Source: Amoebidium appalachense (lineage: Eukaryota > Ichthyosporea). From it: DNA of 64,000 nucleotides. The notes beneath the pieces were generated by a model. It saw nothing but the letters and a program-made list of their open reading frames with translations. It made no database searches and was not told the origin of the DNA. Position 1 is the first letter of the stretch. Each line of letters starts with the position of its first letter. Positions 9,297 to 17,764 of this stretch are shown here, one piece after another. The stretch spans positions 1-64,000 of the forward strand of contig CAVNZM010000009.1 of NCBI GenBank assembly GCA_963693365.1, written 5' to 3'. The position numbers and the translations under genes were made by a program.

Positions 9297-9546
9297 TCAA
9301 ATCGACGTTCCTTCGACGTGACTGGATTCGACATTGAAATGTTCTCCGTTTTCGAGTAGAAATCTCGACCTTACTGGATTCGACATTGAGCCCACCAAAT
9401 CGAATCGACGTTCCTGCGACGTTACTGGATTCGACATTGAAATGTTCTCCGTTTTCGAGTAGAAATCTCGACCTTACTGGATTCGACATTGAGCCCACCA
9501 AATCGAATCGACGTTCCTGCGACGTTACTGGATTCGACATTGACAC
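9297..9546. repeat. 103-bp tandem repeat built on GGATTCGACATTGA
   Basis: About 2.4 copies of a 103-bp unit; the 14-mer GGATTCGACATTGA occurs five times. It lies between two paralogous minus-strand genes. A minus frame of 102 codons runs across it, but its sequence only echoes the repeat, so I do not call a gene. Confidence 0.85.
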
Positions 9547-9564
9547 TGATGTCTGTTTGCTCAT

Positions 9565-10269
9565 TCAATTGTGCCTAACCATGTGTTCAGTGTATTGCAT
9601 TTTGGTGGGGCGACCGTCAGTTGTTTGGTAGTTGCTCTGCCAAGCCAAGCCCATAATATCACTCACGACACGGTACACGCTGAAGGCGTGATGGTGTGGG
9701 TTGTATCGAAGCCACCTGCATCCCAGTACTTTTGTGACGTGGGTCTGGCGCTCTTTCTCGTACACAGGGTCGCGGTCGTTGTGGTTGTGTTCATCGCACT
9801 CCACCGCGAGGTTCAGCTGTGGAAAATACAGATCAACCAGATAGGGTCTGACGTAGAATTGACGTTCGCTGTTGAAACAAGCCGTACACTGGCGAATGAT
9901 GCTGATGGTCTCACTCTCGACCGAAGTCCGCAGCAGCGCCACAGGAAGATCTGTCAATCCAAACACGTACACCCAGTACCGCTTCTTAATCATAGGCAAC
10001 TTACAGCCTTGTAATACGATCCGAACAATTTCCCGAATTGTGTTGAAGGGGGCTACAGGTGTCACGTTGCCACGATTGTTGATTTTGATGCCCCCTGTCC
10101 CAGTCAAAAAACGATGACTCTTCTGTATGCGCATCCAAGCTGTCTTTGCAGCCAACATGTTGCCAAGAACGAGAGCGATGACGTCCAGAATGCTTACTTT
10201 GTTGGTGGAATGGTCAATTCGCACGGTTGCACCCTTCAGCAGTGGAAACTCCCGTGTTAGACTCTCCAT
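9565..10269 (-). CDS. MSV199-like N-terminal domain fused to a DUF559/Vsr-type nuclease
   Basis: The 234-residue protein starts at the ATG at 10269: the frame is open to 10353, but a TATA box at 10324-10339 lies inside that extension, and MESLTREFPLL aligns with the start of the 7971-9083 protein. Residues 1-90 match that paralogue. The C-terminal half carries VDLYFPQLNLAVECDEHNH, the D...E-x-D/H pattern of DUF559/very-short-patch-repair endonucleases of the PD-(D/E)XK class, followed by a VLGCRWLRYNP strand. A nuclease acting on viral or host DNA is therefore likely; its target is unknown. Similar domain pairs are known in invertebrate iridoviruses. Confidence 0.8.
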   Translation of the reverse strand: MESLTREFPLLKGATVRIDHSTNKVSILDVIALVLGNMLAAKTAWMRIQKSHRFLTGTGGIKINNRGNVTPVAPFNTIREIVRIVLQGCKLPMIKKRYWVYVFGLTDLPVALLRTSVESETISIIRQCTACFNSERQFYVRPYLVDLYFPQLNLAVECDEHNHNDRDPVYEKERQTHVTKVLGCRWLRYNPHHHAFSVYRVVSDIMGLAWQSNYQTTDGRPTKMQYTEHMVRHN

Positions 10270-10323
10270 GTTGATTGCCGGATTGAAAGTTTCAAGTGAT
10301 GGCGCAGCATTGAATAGGCTAAA

Positions 10324-10339
10324 GGCTTTTATACCTTTG
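10324..10339 (-). promoter_or_regulatory. TATA box that fixes the start of the DUF559-type gene
   Basis: The minus strand reads CAAAGGTATAAAAGCC 55-60 bp before the ATG at 10269. It rules out the upstream in-frame ATG at 10353. Confidence 0.75.
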
Positions 10340-10440
10340 AACTTTGAGTTCACTTCGCCACAGACACGGGATCCAAGTCATGAGGAACTTGGCGGTAGCG
10401 ACATCAGATACCGTCTACAACGAATAAATCTCTTGGCGCC

Positions 10441-10452
10441 CAGGTATATAAG
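10441..10452 (+). promoter_or_regulatory. TATA box of helicase 1
   Basis: CAGGTATATAAG lies about 45 bp before the ATG at 10494, followed by a C-rich initiator region (CCCCTCCCCGCTCCCGTCC). Confidence 0.75.
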
Positions 10453-10493
10453 CCCCTCCCCGCTCCCGTCCTTTCATTCCGCCCCCTGGTAAC

Positions 10494-11933
10494 ATGGACG
10501 ACTACCTCGCCTTCGAAGACACCGCCGCCGGCCCGCACTTCGGCATCCCCTTCGTCCCCGACGCCTGCCTGGACCACGAGTGGACCCCGGAGCTCGCCGT
10601 CGCCTACCTGCGCAGCAATGTCGCCCACGTCAAGGGCTGCTCGACGTACATCCTCAAGCAGTGGTGCCAGGACAGGCTGAAGTACGAGCACCGCATCCTG
10701 GGCAAGCGCGACATGCAGGACACGCTCGCCAAGTTCCACTTCCCGCTGCTGGCCGACCGCCCCAACCAGCAGCCCGCCGCCCCCTACCGCGGCCGCGAAT
10801 ACCTCAACAGCCCGTACATCCTCATGTACGACCGGCTGGTGTTCGATCCCGCCAGCCCGGACCCGCGCACGGGGGTGTACAAGAAGTCCTCCGGGCCCTA
10901 CCGCACGTTCAACCTGTTCACCGGGTTCCGGTTCACGCTGAGCAACATGCCCGTAGCCCGGCGTGACGAGCTGGTGGCGCCCTTCGTCTCGCACGCGCGC
11001 GACGTGCTGTGCGGTGGCGACCCCGGGCTTTTTGACTACCTGATGCTGTGGATGGGCCACCTGTTCCAGCACCCGGCGTCCAAGCCCGGCAGCGCACTGC
11101 TGCTCGTGTCCAAGCAGGGCGCGGGGAAGAACATCTTCTTCCAGGCGCTCATCGACGCCATGGGGGTCGAGCACTCGGTGTACGTCAACCGGCGCGACCG
11201 CATCCAGAACCACTTCAATGCGCACCTGCAGAACAAGCTGCTGGTGGTGGTCGACGAGGTGCTGTTCAGCAACTCGCGTGAGGTCAACAACATCATGAAG
11301 TCGCTCATCACCGAGTCGTCCAACATCCTCGAGAAGAAGGGTCAGGATGCCGTGGCTGTGCGTGCGTGCGAGCGCTACGTGCTGCTGACCAACGAGAGCA
11401 ACCCCGTGCTTGTCGAGCCCAGCGACCGTCGCTACGCGTGCATGGCCGTCAGCAACGCGCGTGTCGGCGACACGGCCTACTTTGCCACGTTTCACCAACA
11501 CCACAGAGACCCCGAGGTGCTGCAGGCCATCCACGACCTGCTCGTGTCCGTGCCCGACGTGCCGCCCGTGCTGCCGCCGCCGCCCGTGACCGACCTCAAG
11601 AAGGAGCTGCGTGGCGCCACGCTTGACGACAACGTGGCGTTCCTTCGTGACATCGCCACGGGCGCAGACGGCTGCGAGGACCTGGCCGTCGCCGACGGCG
11701 CTTACGTGACCACTTTCGGGCTGGCCGAGCGCATGCGCACGTGGGCCGCACGCAACGGCAAGGACCCCGCGGCCGTCAGTGTCAAGAAGCTGGGCGGCGT
11801 GCTCGGCAAGGTGTTTGGGCAGCGCGTCAAGAAGCAGCGGAGCGCGGTGGCGGTGGGGGGCGTGGAGGGCACGGATCCGGAGGAGTACGTGCACGTGTAC
11901 GTGTTCGAACACGCGAAGGTGGCGGGGGCGTAG
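10494..11933 (+). CDS. Superfamily-3 helicase, D5/DUF5906-like (copy 1)
   Basis: The 479-residue protein has Walker A SKQGAGKN at residues 206-213, Walker B KLLVVVDE at 248-255, a sensor-like YVLLTNESN near 300 and an arginine finger candidate in DRRYACMAVS. These are the marks of SF3 replicative helicases of the D5/DUF5906 type, which unwind viral origins. An N-terminal domain of about 190 residues is shared with the two other copies (18718-20244 and 20350-20844). The C-terminal 90 residues form a winged-helix-like domain also found in the 17082-17744 nuclease. No primase domain is fused, unlike poxvirus D5. The copy is intact and very GC-rich. A TATA box lies upstream. Confidence 0.92.
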   Translation: MDDYLAFEDTAAGPHFGIPFVPDACLDHEWTPELAVAYLRSNVAHVKGCSTYILKQWCQDRLKYEHRILGKRDMQDTLAKFHFPLLADRPNQQPAAPYRGREYLNSPYILMYDRLVFDPASPDPRTGVYKKSSGPYRTFNLFTGFRFTLSNMPVARRDELVAPFVSHARDVLCGGDPGLFDYLMLWMGHLFQHPASKPGSALLLVSKQGAGKNIFFQALIDAMGVEHSVYVNRRDRIQNHFNAHLQNKLLVVVDEVLFSNSREVNNIMKSLITESSNILEKKGQDAVAVRACERYVLLTNESNPVLVEPSDRRYACMAVSNARVGDTAYFATFHQHHRDPEVLQAIHDLLVSVPDVPPVLPPPPVTDLKKELRGATLDDNVAFLRDIATGADGCEDLAVADGAYVTTFGLAERMRTWAARNGKDPAAVSVKKLGGVLGKVFGQRVKKQRSAVAVGGVEGTDPEEYVHVYVFEHAKVAGA

Positions 11934-12011
11934 TGACGGGGGGACTTACACCTCCCTTTTATTCAACAAAGTTCTTTGGCTTGTTCCGGTCATGTCGTAA
12001 CACAGATATAT

Positions 12012-12013
<2 letters not shown>

Positions 12014-12050
<37 letters not shown>
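12014..12050. repeat. Poly-T tract of 37 bases
   Basis: A pure T run lies in the 190-bp space between helicase 1 and protein A copy 1, next to an orphan minus-strand TATA box. It could be a degenerate retroposed poly-A or a slippage product. Confidence 0.9.
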
Positions 12051-12052
<2 letters not shown>

Positions 12053-12059
12053 CAGCACG

Positions 12060-12074
12060 GTGCTTTTATACCTC
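12060..12074 (-). promoter_or_regulatory. Orphan TATA box
   Basis: The minus strand reads GAGGTATAAAAGCACC, matching the viral promoter motif, but no minus-strand ORF follows it; only poly-T and the 3' end of helicase 1 do. It may be the remnant of a lost gene. Confidence 0.4.
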
Positions 12075-12123
12075 GAATCGTGCATTATAAAGCCTTTTCG
12101 ACAGGTTTCCAACCACGCCCATT

Positions 12124-12963
12124 TCAAAGCGCATGCCCGATGTCGCCAACCTGGTTCCACGGTGTTCTCTGGTTGTGCATGAATTCGGGGATGTCCCAGT
12201 ACTCCATGCCGCTGTTGTTGCCGTAGATGGCATGGATGATGTTCTGCCGCAGTGGGAGACCACCCGCTTCCAGGGCATGCTCAACCTGCGCGAGCCAGGG
12301 GTCCAGCCACGTGGTTGTCCATTGCTGCACAGCAGCCTGCAGCTCCTGGAAGGACGTGCCTCCCGGTGCGGCGGCCTCGGGGGCCTCGTGGTCTATCCCG
12401 GCCTGGTACGCCGTCTCGGGCGGGGGCTGCGGCTGCGGAAGCACCACCAGCTTCTCGAAGAGCAGTGCGGGCATGATCCAATACGGCCACCTCCTGACGC
12501 CCAACTGGGCCTCCAGAAATTCCTCCTCCTCCTCCTCCTGCTCGCTTGTAGAGCCGTCCAAGGTGACAGCTTCCCAAAACACCCACCCACTGCTGGTCAG
12601 TTTCATGCCGTATGACGTGTCGTCCATTTGCAGTTGCAGGACGTAGTAGTAGGGGCTGAGGCTGGTATTGGCAGCGGGATGTCCGGGGCGATACCGACCA
12701 CTGCCGTAGTCGAAGTTGCATCTAAGACGCCAGACCTCGCTTATGGCGCCGCTGAATACGTTAATGGAGTTTTCTATTCCCGTGCCATCCGGACCCGTGG
12801 TGGTTACCGGTGTTATCACGGGATGGGCAATCCTGTATGCAGACCCCTGCTGTCTCCATGTCACATCCCCGTCTTCAACACCATATGCTGGATCCATTTC
12901 ATTTAGAAGCCCCACCAAGTCTTCCTCCGTGGTGATCTGAATTGGGTCCCAGCGTGTGGTCAT
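12124..12963 (-). CDS. Virus-specific protein A, copy 1
   Basis: The protein has 279 residues from the first ATG at 12963. It is homologous along most of its length to the product of 30740-31596: shared blocks include a SPYYY / SEYYYE region, GWVFW, PYWVMP/PYWIMP with LLFE, and a C-terminal WLDP block. An acidic run EEEEEEF lies near residue 150. No domain is recognised, and no signal peptide or membrane segment is seen. Part of it (12470-12636) is duplicated in inverted orientation at the window start. The presence of a second copy on the other side of the assembly gap links both sides to one viral element. Confidence 0.75.
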   Translation of the reverse strand: MTTRWDPIQITTEEDLVGLLNEMDPAYGVEDGDVTWRQQGSAYRIAHPVITPVTTTGPDGTGIENSINVFSGAISEVWRLRCNFDYGSGRYRPGHPAANTSLSPYYYVLQLQMDDTSYGMKLTSSGWVFWEAVTLDGSTSEQEEEEEEFLEAQLGVRRWPYWIMPALLFEKLVVLPQPQPPPETAYQAGIDHEAPEAAAPGGTSFQELQAAVQQWTTTWLDPWLAQVEHALEAGGLPLRQNIIHAIYGNNSGMEYWDIPEFMHNQRTPWNQVGDIGHAL

Positions 12964-13112
12964 TACAGCCACATATCAAAATGTATGAACATTGCCCGAA
13001 AGAACCACCGACGTGTTGCTTTATTCAAAAGAGCAGCATGATACACAGATACTTGGTTTATTTCGTGCATGAACTTCTCCCGGAAGCACATCAAACAACT
13101 TCCAAGCCCTCC

Positions 13113-13262
13113 CATGCTAACACCATCCCATCAAACCAACCCCCATCTAGCTCATGCTAACACCACCCCATCAAACCAACCCCCATCTAGCTCATGCTAA
13201 CACCATCCCATCAAACCAACCCCCATCTAGCTCATGCTAACACCACCCCATCAACCCCCCCC
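13113..13262. repeat. 40-bp tandem repeat, about 3.7 copies
   Basis: Units starting at 13113, 13153, 13193 and 13233 share CATGCTAACACCAYCCCATC followed by AAACCAACCCCCATCTAGCT. The array fills most of the 311-bp space between protein A and the zinc-binding gene and ends in a poly-C run. Confidence 0.9.
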
Positions 13263-13274
13263 CCCCCTCAGCCC

Positions 13275-14138
13275 TCACTCAAGCTCCGCAACAACCTTCA
13301 TCACCCAATCATACCCCTCCCGCAGGCGCTGCTCAATCATCTCCATGTCCTGAACAAAATAGTGGTTGCCCTCATCCCACCAAACGGGAACCTCCACCGC
13401 CCACTCATCGATCGATGCCGCAAGAGCAGAGTCTCTCTCCTCCGCCCCCCACACATCGTCCGAGTCGATACGTTTCCCGGGAGGGTACTTCGGATCCCTC
13501 TGCACTCGATCAAACAGAAATATCTCGCACTGCCGGAGCACGTTGCCACTTGCAAGCTCCCCGGGTGTGAGCGCAAAGGGGACGAGGTTTGGACGGGGAG
13601 AACCGGGGGGGCGGGGAACGTAGGCGAACTGGCCGGGCCCCTCCCCGCCCTGGCGGCGGTGGACACGTTCGGCAATCCGATGGCGCAGCGCTTGCTTGTT
13701 GCGCTCCACAGCATCCTCCGCCGACCAAAAACCCACATACCCGTCCTTAACAGCCCGAGCCGCCTCTGCCATGTCGTGGAGCGCCTGCGCCACCGCCCGT
13801 GCTTTAGCCGCGCCCACGACGTTGCGCCCAGGCTGCTGCAGGTACTGGCGCAGACCCGGCACGACGGACTGTGCAGCCACGGCGCACCCCCCGAACTCCG
13901 TGACCAACGGACGCACCTTGTCGCGCGCGGGCCCGACGGCGTTCTCTGCGGCGACGAGGGCAAGGATGGCGTCCTGGCAGTGGTTTAATTCCCTGCACAC
14001 CTTCACGTGCGAGGGGATCTGGTCGCTGTGCATGTCAGCGACACAAGCGCGGCACTTGACCATGTATTTGTCCTTGGTGTTCTTAGTGAAAAGGTGATCG
14101 GTCAGCCATTTGTAGCTGCGCTTGCCTACTTGTTCCAT
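13275..14138 (-). CDS. Protein with N-terminal BED-like zinc-binding motif
   Basis: The protein has 287 residues from the ATG at 14138 (MEQVGKRSYKWL); the frame is open further upstream but without ATG. Residues about 20-45 contain CRAC, then a histidine and a cysteine (SHVKVC), a compact zinc-binding pattern like BED fingers, preceded by the aromatic residues usual there. The rest is alpha-helical, with a Pro/Gly-rich link near residue 160 and no family I recognise. A DNA-binding role is inferred only from the N-terminal finger. Confidence 0.65.
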   Translation of the reverse strand: MEQVGKRSYKWLTDHLFTKNTKDKYMVKCRACVADMHSDQIPSHVKVCRELNHCQDAILALVAAENAVGPARDKVRPLVTEFGGCAVAAQSVVPGLRQYLQQPGRNVVGAAKARAVAQALHDMAEAARAVKDGYVGFWSAEDAVERNKQALRHRIAERVHRRQGGEGPGQFAYVPRPPGSPRPNLVPFALTPGELASGNVLRQCEIFLFDRVQRDPKYPPGKRIDSDDVWGAEERDSALAASIDEWAVEVPVWWDEGNHYFVQDMEMIEQRLREGYDWVMKVVAELE

Positions 14139-14600
14139 GGTGTGTGTGTGTAGAAATGGGGGTGCAAAGCGAAAAATCAGTAAAAGGCGACCTAACAAGC
14201 GACTTCAAAGCCTTTGATGTTGACACTACAGAAGGTGTGTGAAAGTGACACCCTATCAGCTGTGCCGTGCCCTTAGAAGCCAATTCCCAACTGATGCTGA
14301 CGAAATGATATCCAGTCACGCGTTTGATTGGGAGAATGCTTTCAGATCCAGATCACCAAACTGCACGATTGGCTGCTGGGGATTGGATCACACCCAATTC
14401 AAGATCCAATCAGATCCCGCGAAGAGCAGGCAATGCCAGTGCTTCAAGATTTTTCAATGACAGCTGATGGCTTTTTCTCTTCTATCCCTTAGAACCAAAC
14501 ATAAGAATAAAATCAAACGTTTTATACCTAATTTCATATTCAAGATAGTTTTATAAACAATTCGGTCACATTTCAAACAGAAATCGCGAAGAAATAGTCC
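14139..14600. other. Intergenic region with CCAAT motifs and one TATA box
   Basis: No convincing gene. The stretch holds several GATTGG/CCAAT motifs (about 14332, 14372, 14383 and 14410) and a minus-strand TATA (TTAGGTATAAAACG, 14518-14530). That TATA is about 380 bp from the nearest minus ATG, so it is either a long leader or an orphan. Confidence 0.5.
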
Positions 14601-14754
14601 TTTCAACGATTACAAACAGATTCTGAAACCTTGGTCAGGATCTTGAACGCTTTCGACCAATCAGATCGAATAGCGGGGTAGCCAACTGCGCGCTGCTTTG
14701 GCCGTTTATTGGCACATCTGGCGCTGCTTTGGAACGAAGTTGTGGTTCCGCGTT

Positions 14755-14870
14755 GCCTGTTCCGGGGCCCTGGGGGGGCTGGGGGGGCGCCTGTGGCACA
14801 CAGACCCGTGAGACCACTGTGCCTTCCGTGCCTCGCGTGCCCCTCATGCCCCCCAGGCCCCGCTCCTAGG
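14755..14870. repeat. G/C-strand-asymmetric block
   Basis: GGGGGGCTGGGGGGGCGCC is followed by a C-rich half containing CTTCCGTGCCTCGCG and CCCCCCAGGCCCC. Related blocks occur at 16936-17080 and 17765-17870, on either side of the nuclease gene. Confidence 0.6.
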
Positions 14871-15075
14871 AAAAAGCAATCGGCGAACAGGGTCCACCCC
14901 CGGCACCTGTTCTCCAAGGATCCGGGAGACATGGTTGGGGATGCCATGGTGTTCTCTTGGGTTCCGGGAGACATGGGGGGGACCGGCGATGCTGTTCTCT
15001 AGCAAATCACGGGCCAAACGTTCATGGGCACTGCCGTGTTCTCTCTGGTTTGCGGAGAAAACGTTGGACTGGGTA
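14870..15075 (-). repeat. AGAGAACA-rich repeat, copy B
   Basis: On the minus strand this region matches 4417-4650 with many substitutions: CCAGAGAGAACA, a CTAGAGAACA element, CCATGTCTCCCG and GGACCCTGTTCGCC recur in the same order and spacing. It lies upstream of the Fic gene. The minus frame is open but has no ATG. Confidence 0.7.
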
Positions 15076-15198
15076 GGGGGCGGGGTCAGGAGAACAGGGT
15101 GGTGAACGCGCAGGTGGATATGGGCCGGGCTGTTGCCGTGTGACGTAAAGGTCGATTTTGATAGTTTGTGGTACTTTATCTGTCGGTTCAACACCGTG

Positions 15199-15996
15199 AT
15201 GTCTCAACTCAGCGAAGGTGCTGTTGTGCACTGCCTCAACCTGGTGCGCACGTTTTTGGATAACGACAAGAGCAGCGCTTTGTTCATGCAGGGATACACA
15301 ACGCACCACCTAGTGTTATACATCAAGCACCTGATGGAACTGGAAACAAACGAAAAGGTCCCAGTCGAACATATTGAGAGGCTGATCTCCTGCCCCGATG
15401 AAACGTCCGAACACACGCGCTCATCGAAGAAACTGAAAAACGTCGTTATAGCAGTTCGCGAGCTGTTCCCCACACCGTGGGTTTGGAAGGGGATTGATCC
15501 AGGCACGTTTACGGTGGAGCTCGCTAGGGAGGTCCATCGCAAGGTCATGGACGGGCTGCTCGATAGCGCTGGACGGTATCGGGTGCGCTTTGCGCTTCCC
15601 GCAGGCTGCAGTCATCAGTACCTTGCACCGTTCAAGATCGAAGAGGCTCTCAAGCGCCTGTTCGAAAGGACACGCACCGAACTCCAAGGCTGCAATGACG
15701 TTCTCGGTGCCATACAGGTCACCGCCCGTTTCCTCGGGGAGTTCCTCTACATCCACCCGTTCAGCAACGGCAACGGGCGCGTCGCCCGTCTGTTGGTCAG
15801 CGTGCTGCTCTCGCCCTATATTGCCGTTCCCCTCTCGTTGTACACAGACCGCAGCTCCCGCGAGCGCTACCACTCGCTGCTGCTGGCCGCGCAGAGCCAG
15901 CCGCCGCCCCACGACTACTCCGAGCTGGCGGCCTTCGTGCTGGACTGCGCAAGGGCAAACCTGGTCTCGGTGTGCAACGCCCTGGATTTGGAATGA
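15199..15996 (+). CDS. Fic-domain (AMPylase-type) protein
   Basis: The protein has 265 residues from the first ATG. HPFSNGNGRVAR at residues 186-197 is the complete Fic motif HPFx[D/N]GNGRxxR; Fic enzymes usually transfer AMP or another nucleotide part to hydroxyl side chains of target proteins. The residue after HPF is S and the position before GNGR is N, acceptable in the family. No clear inhibitory (S/T)xxxE(G/N) helix is obvious. The N-terminal 110 residues are helical and unassigned. The stop overlaps the start of the patatin gene (ATGA at 15993-15996). A role in altering host proteins during infection is inference. Confidence 0.9.
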   Translation: MSQLSEGAVVHCLNLVRTFLDNDKSSALFMQGYTTHHLVLYIKHLMELETNEKVPVEHIERLISCPDETSEHTRSSKKLKNVVIAVRELFPTPWVWKGIDPGTFTVELAREVHRKVMDGLLDSAGRYRVRFALPAGCSHQYLAPFKIEEALKRLFERTRTELQGCNDVLGAIQVTARFLGEFLYIHPFSNGNGRVARLLVSVLLSPYIAVPLSLYTDRSSRERYHSLLLAAQSQPPPHDYSELAAFVLDCARANLVSVCNALDLE

Positions 15997-16904
15997 AGCC
16001 GCCAACTCTTATCGCGCCCTACATCAACATGGACACACCCTCCCAAGCCAGGACACGTGTGCGGATCCTGCTGCCCGGGGGCGGCGTCAAGGGCTGCTTC
16101 CAAGTCGGGTTCATGCAGGGGATGCTCGCGTCGGGGCTGTACCAGGTCGACAGGGTGTACGGCACGTCCGTCGGCGCGCTGGTGGCGCCGTTCGTGGTTG
16201 CCGACCGCCTGGACGACCTGGCGCGCGAGCTGGGGAAGCTGAAGTGCGTGGAGGACATTGTGGAACCGTGGGGCGGCGCAATGGCGCTGCTTCCGAAAAG
16301 CTGGAGGACGGTTGTGGGGTCAATGCTGTACGGGGCGGCGTACAGCCGCTTCACCCTGCAGGAGCGTGCGGCGGCGCTTCTGGAGGGCATCGACGCGGAC
16401 ATCTACACGCGCTGCCACTGCGTCGCCTGGGACTTCCTCAACAAGAAGGAGCGGTGGTTCACAGGGCCCGAGTACCAGGTCGGCATGCGCGCGTCTTCGG
16501 CCCTTCCACTCGCGGTCCCCCCCGTCGAGTACGACGGCACCGTGTTTCTGGACGGCGGGGTCTCTGAGCTGGTGCCCCTCACCAAGGCACTCGAGGATGC
16601 CGCAGATGGGTTCGACGGCATCTACGTCACGGTGCTGTGCGACTCGCTGGCGCACTGCCCCGCAGAATCCGTGCCAAAAACGGGCATGGAGCTCTGCTAT
16701 GCTCTGCAGCGTGACTCGGGCACCGAGCTGGCGGCCACCGAGTTCGCCAACCTCCGCACCCGCCTCGGAGACCGCCTCGTGGTGGTCGCTCCAGAGCGGA
16801 GGCTGTTTGCGTCGCCCATGGACGTCGACCCCGGGAAGGTCGCGCGGGCGCTTGCGGATGGCCGCACGGCGTTTGCTGCCTGGGCCGCCGCGGCACGCCA
16901 ATAA
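15993..16904 (+). CDS. Patatin-like phospholipase
   Basis: The protein has 303 residues from the ATG that overlaps the Fic stop (ATGA); an internal ATG at 16029 is an alternative. Residues 29-34 GGGVKG form the oxyanion hole, 57-61 GTSVG the nucleophile elbow with S59, and 187-189 DGG the catalytic Asp, so the Ser-Asp dyad is complete. Such enzymes hydrolyse acyl chains of phospholipids. Single patatin domains occur in several giant viruses and bacteria. The stop TAA is embedded in an AATAAA signal (16900-16905). Without an obvious own promoter, it may be co-transcribed with the Fic gene. Confidence 0.92.
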   Translation: MKPPTLIAPYINMDTPSQARTRVRILLPGGGVKGCFQVGFMQGMLASGLYQVDRVYGTSVGALVAPFVVADRLDDLARELGKLKCVEDIVEPWGGAMALLPKSWRTVVGSMLYGAAYSRFTLQERAAALLEGIDADIYTRCHCVAWDFLNKKERWFTGPEYQVGMRASSALPLAVPPVEYDGTVFLDGGVSELVPLTKALEDAADGFDGIYVTVLCDSLAHCPAESVPKTGMELCYALQRDSGTELAATEFANLRTRLGDRLVVVAPERRLFASPMDVDPGKVARALADGRTAFAAWAAAARQ

Positions 16905-16935
16905 ACCCGGGTCCAGTCCATATCTGCCACCCATC

Positions 16936-17080
16936 CGGGCCTGGGGGGCTGGGTGGCTGGGGGTGGCCGGGGGTGGCTGGGGGGGGCTCCTGTGTCCCCC
17001 CAGCGCACGTGCCTCGCCCCGCCTCCTGGTCCTTCCGTGCCCCACTTGCCACTCCCAGCCCCCCAAGCCCCGGGCGCAGT
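16936..17080. repeat. GC-rich block downstream of patatin, G-quadruplex-prone
   Basis: GGGGGGCTGGGTGGCTGGGG and similar G runs are followed by a C-rich half ending CCAGCCCCCCAAGCCCCGGG. It is an inverted relative of 17765-17870, so the nuclease gene at 17082-17744 is bracketed by such blocks. Confidence 0.6.
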
Positions 17081-17081
17081 G

Positions 17082-17744
17082 TCACTGGCTAATTGCCCTT
17101 ATTTTTGCAAAGGATACCCTGTATCCTTTTGCTATGGTTGACCCAGGTACATAAACACTCACACGCTCTCCGAGCACCTGCCTGAGAGTCCTGCCCATGG
17201 TGTTGACACTAGCCTTGCTGTGGTCTTTGCCATTTTTCTGGCACCAGACCTGGAAAATTGGTAGAAGGGTGGCGGAATCAGTGATAGTGCCATCCTTGAT
17301 GTGTGGAGTATCACCATCGGTAACCAAACTCTTGAGAAACAGCACGTAGTCCTCCCGGCAGAGGGTAATCTCAGGAAGATCACATACAACTGGCTGCATC
17401 TCAGACTTTGGAGGGCAAGCCTGTGACCCCCACATTAGCTCCATTACATCCTGCTCGACTGTTACTCGTATACCCAGACGAGACATTGTCTCAACTGCCA
17501 CTCTGAACACCTCGATCGGTGCTGTATCAAATAGGTGAATTCTTGGACGATGTTTAGGATAGAACCCCCAATAGGATAGCACCTGCCCAATGGCGGACTT
17601 CCATTTGGAAGCACGCTTAACTTCGATGATTTCGGTGCTCGTCAAAAGGTCAATTCGTCCAGCTGGAGTTAAGACCTCGGTAGTCCCCCCTTCTATTTGT
17701 GCTAGTCTGTCTCTGACAGACGCCTCGTCGTAGTCGGCCATCAT
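17082..17744 (-). CDS. PD-(D/E)XK-type nuclease fused to the helicase C-terminal domain
   Basis: This is a 220-residue protein. The N-terminal half has D32 (GRIDLL) and E41-V-K43 (EIIEVKRASKWKSAIGQ), with the spacing and flanking strand-helix of PD-(D/E)XK nucleases. The C-terminal half (about 125-215) aligns with the ends of helicases 1 and 2: the FLKSL / FLKDL / FLRDI start, a WCQKNGKD / WAARNGKD block and LRQVLGERV / LGKVFGQRV. It thus couples a nuclease core to the winged-helix-like end of the viral helicase. Two ATGs in tandem begin the frame right after a TATA-like TATATG. Substrate unknown; a role in viral replication or recombination is inferred. Confidence 0.78.
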   Translation of the reverse strand: MMADYDEASVRDRLAQIEGGTTEVLTPAGRIDLLTSTEIIEVKRASKWKSAIGQVLSYWGFYPKHRPRIHLFDTAPIEVFRVAVETMSRLGIRVTVEQDVMELMWGSQACPPKSEMQPVVCDLPEITLCREDYVLFLKSLVTDGDTPHIKDGTITDSATLLPIFQVWCQKNGKDHSKASVNTMGRTLRQVLGERVSVYVPGSTIAKGYRVSFAKIRAISQ

Positions 17745-17764
17745 ATAAGCACAAAGAAAAAAAA

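Noticed and set aside
9256-9564. Minus ORF across the 103-bp repeats
   Set aside because: Its protein repeats merely reflect the DNA repeats; no promoter and no motif.
10404-11912. 502-codon minus-strand ORF over helicase 1
   Set aside because: High-GC antisense shadow; the plus strand has all SF3 helicase motifs.
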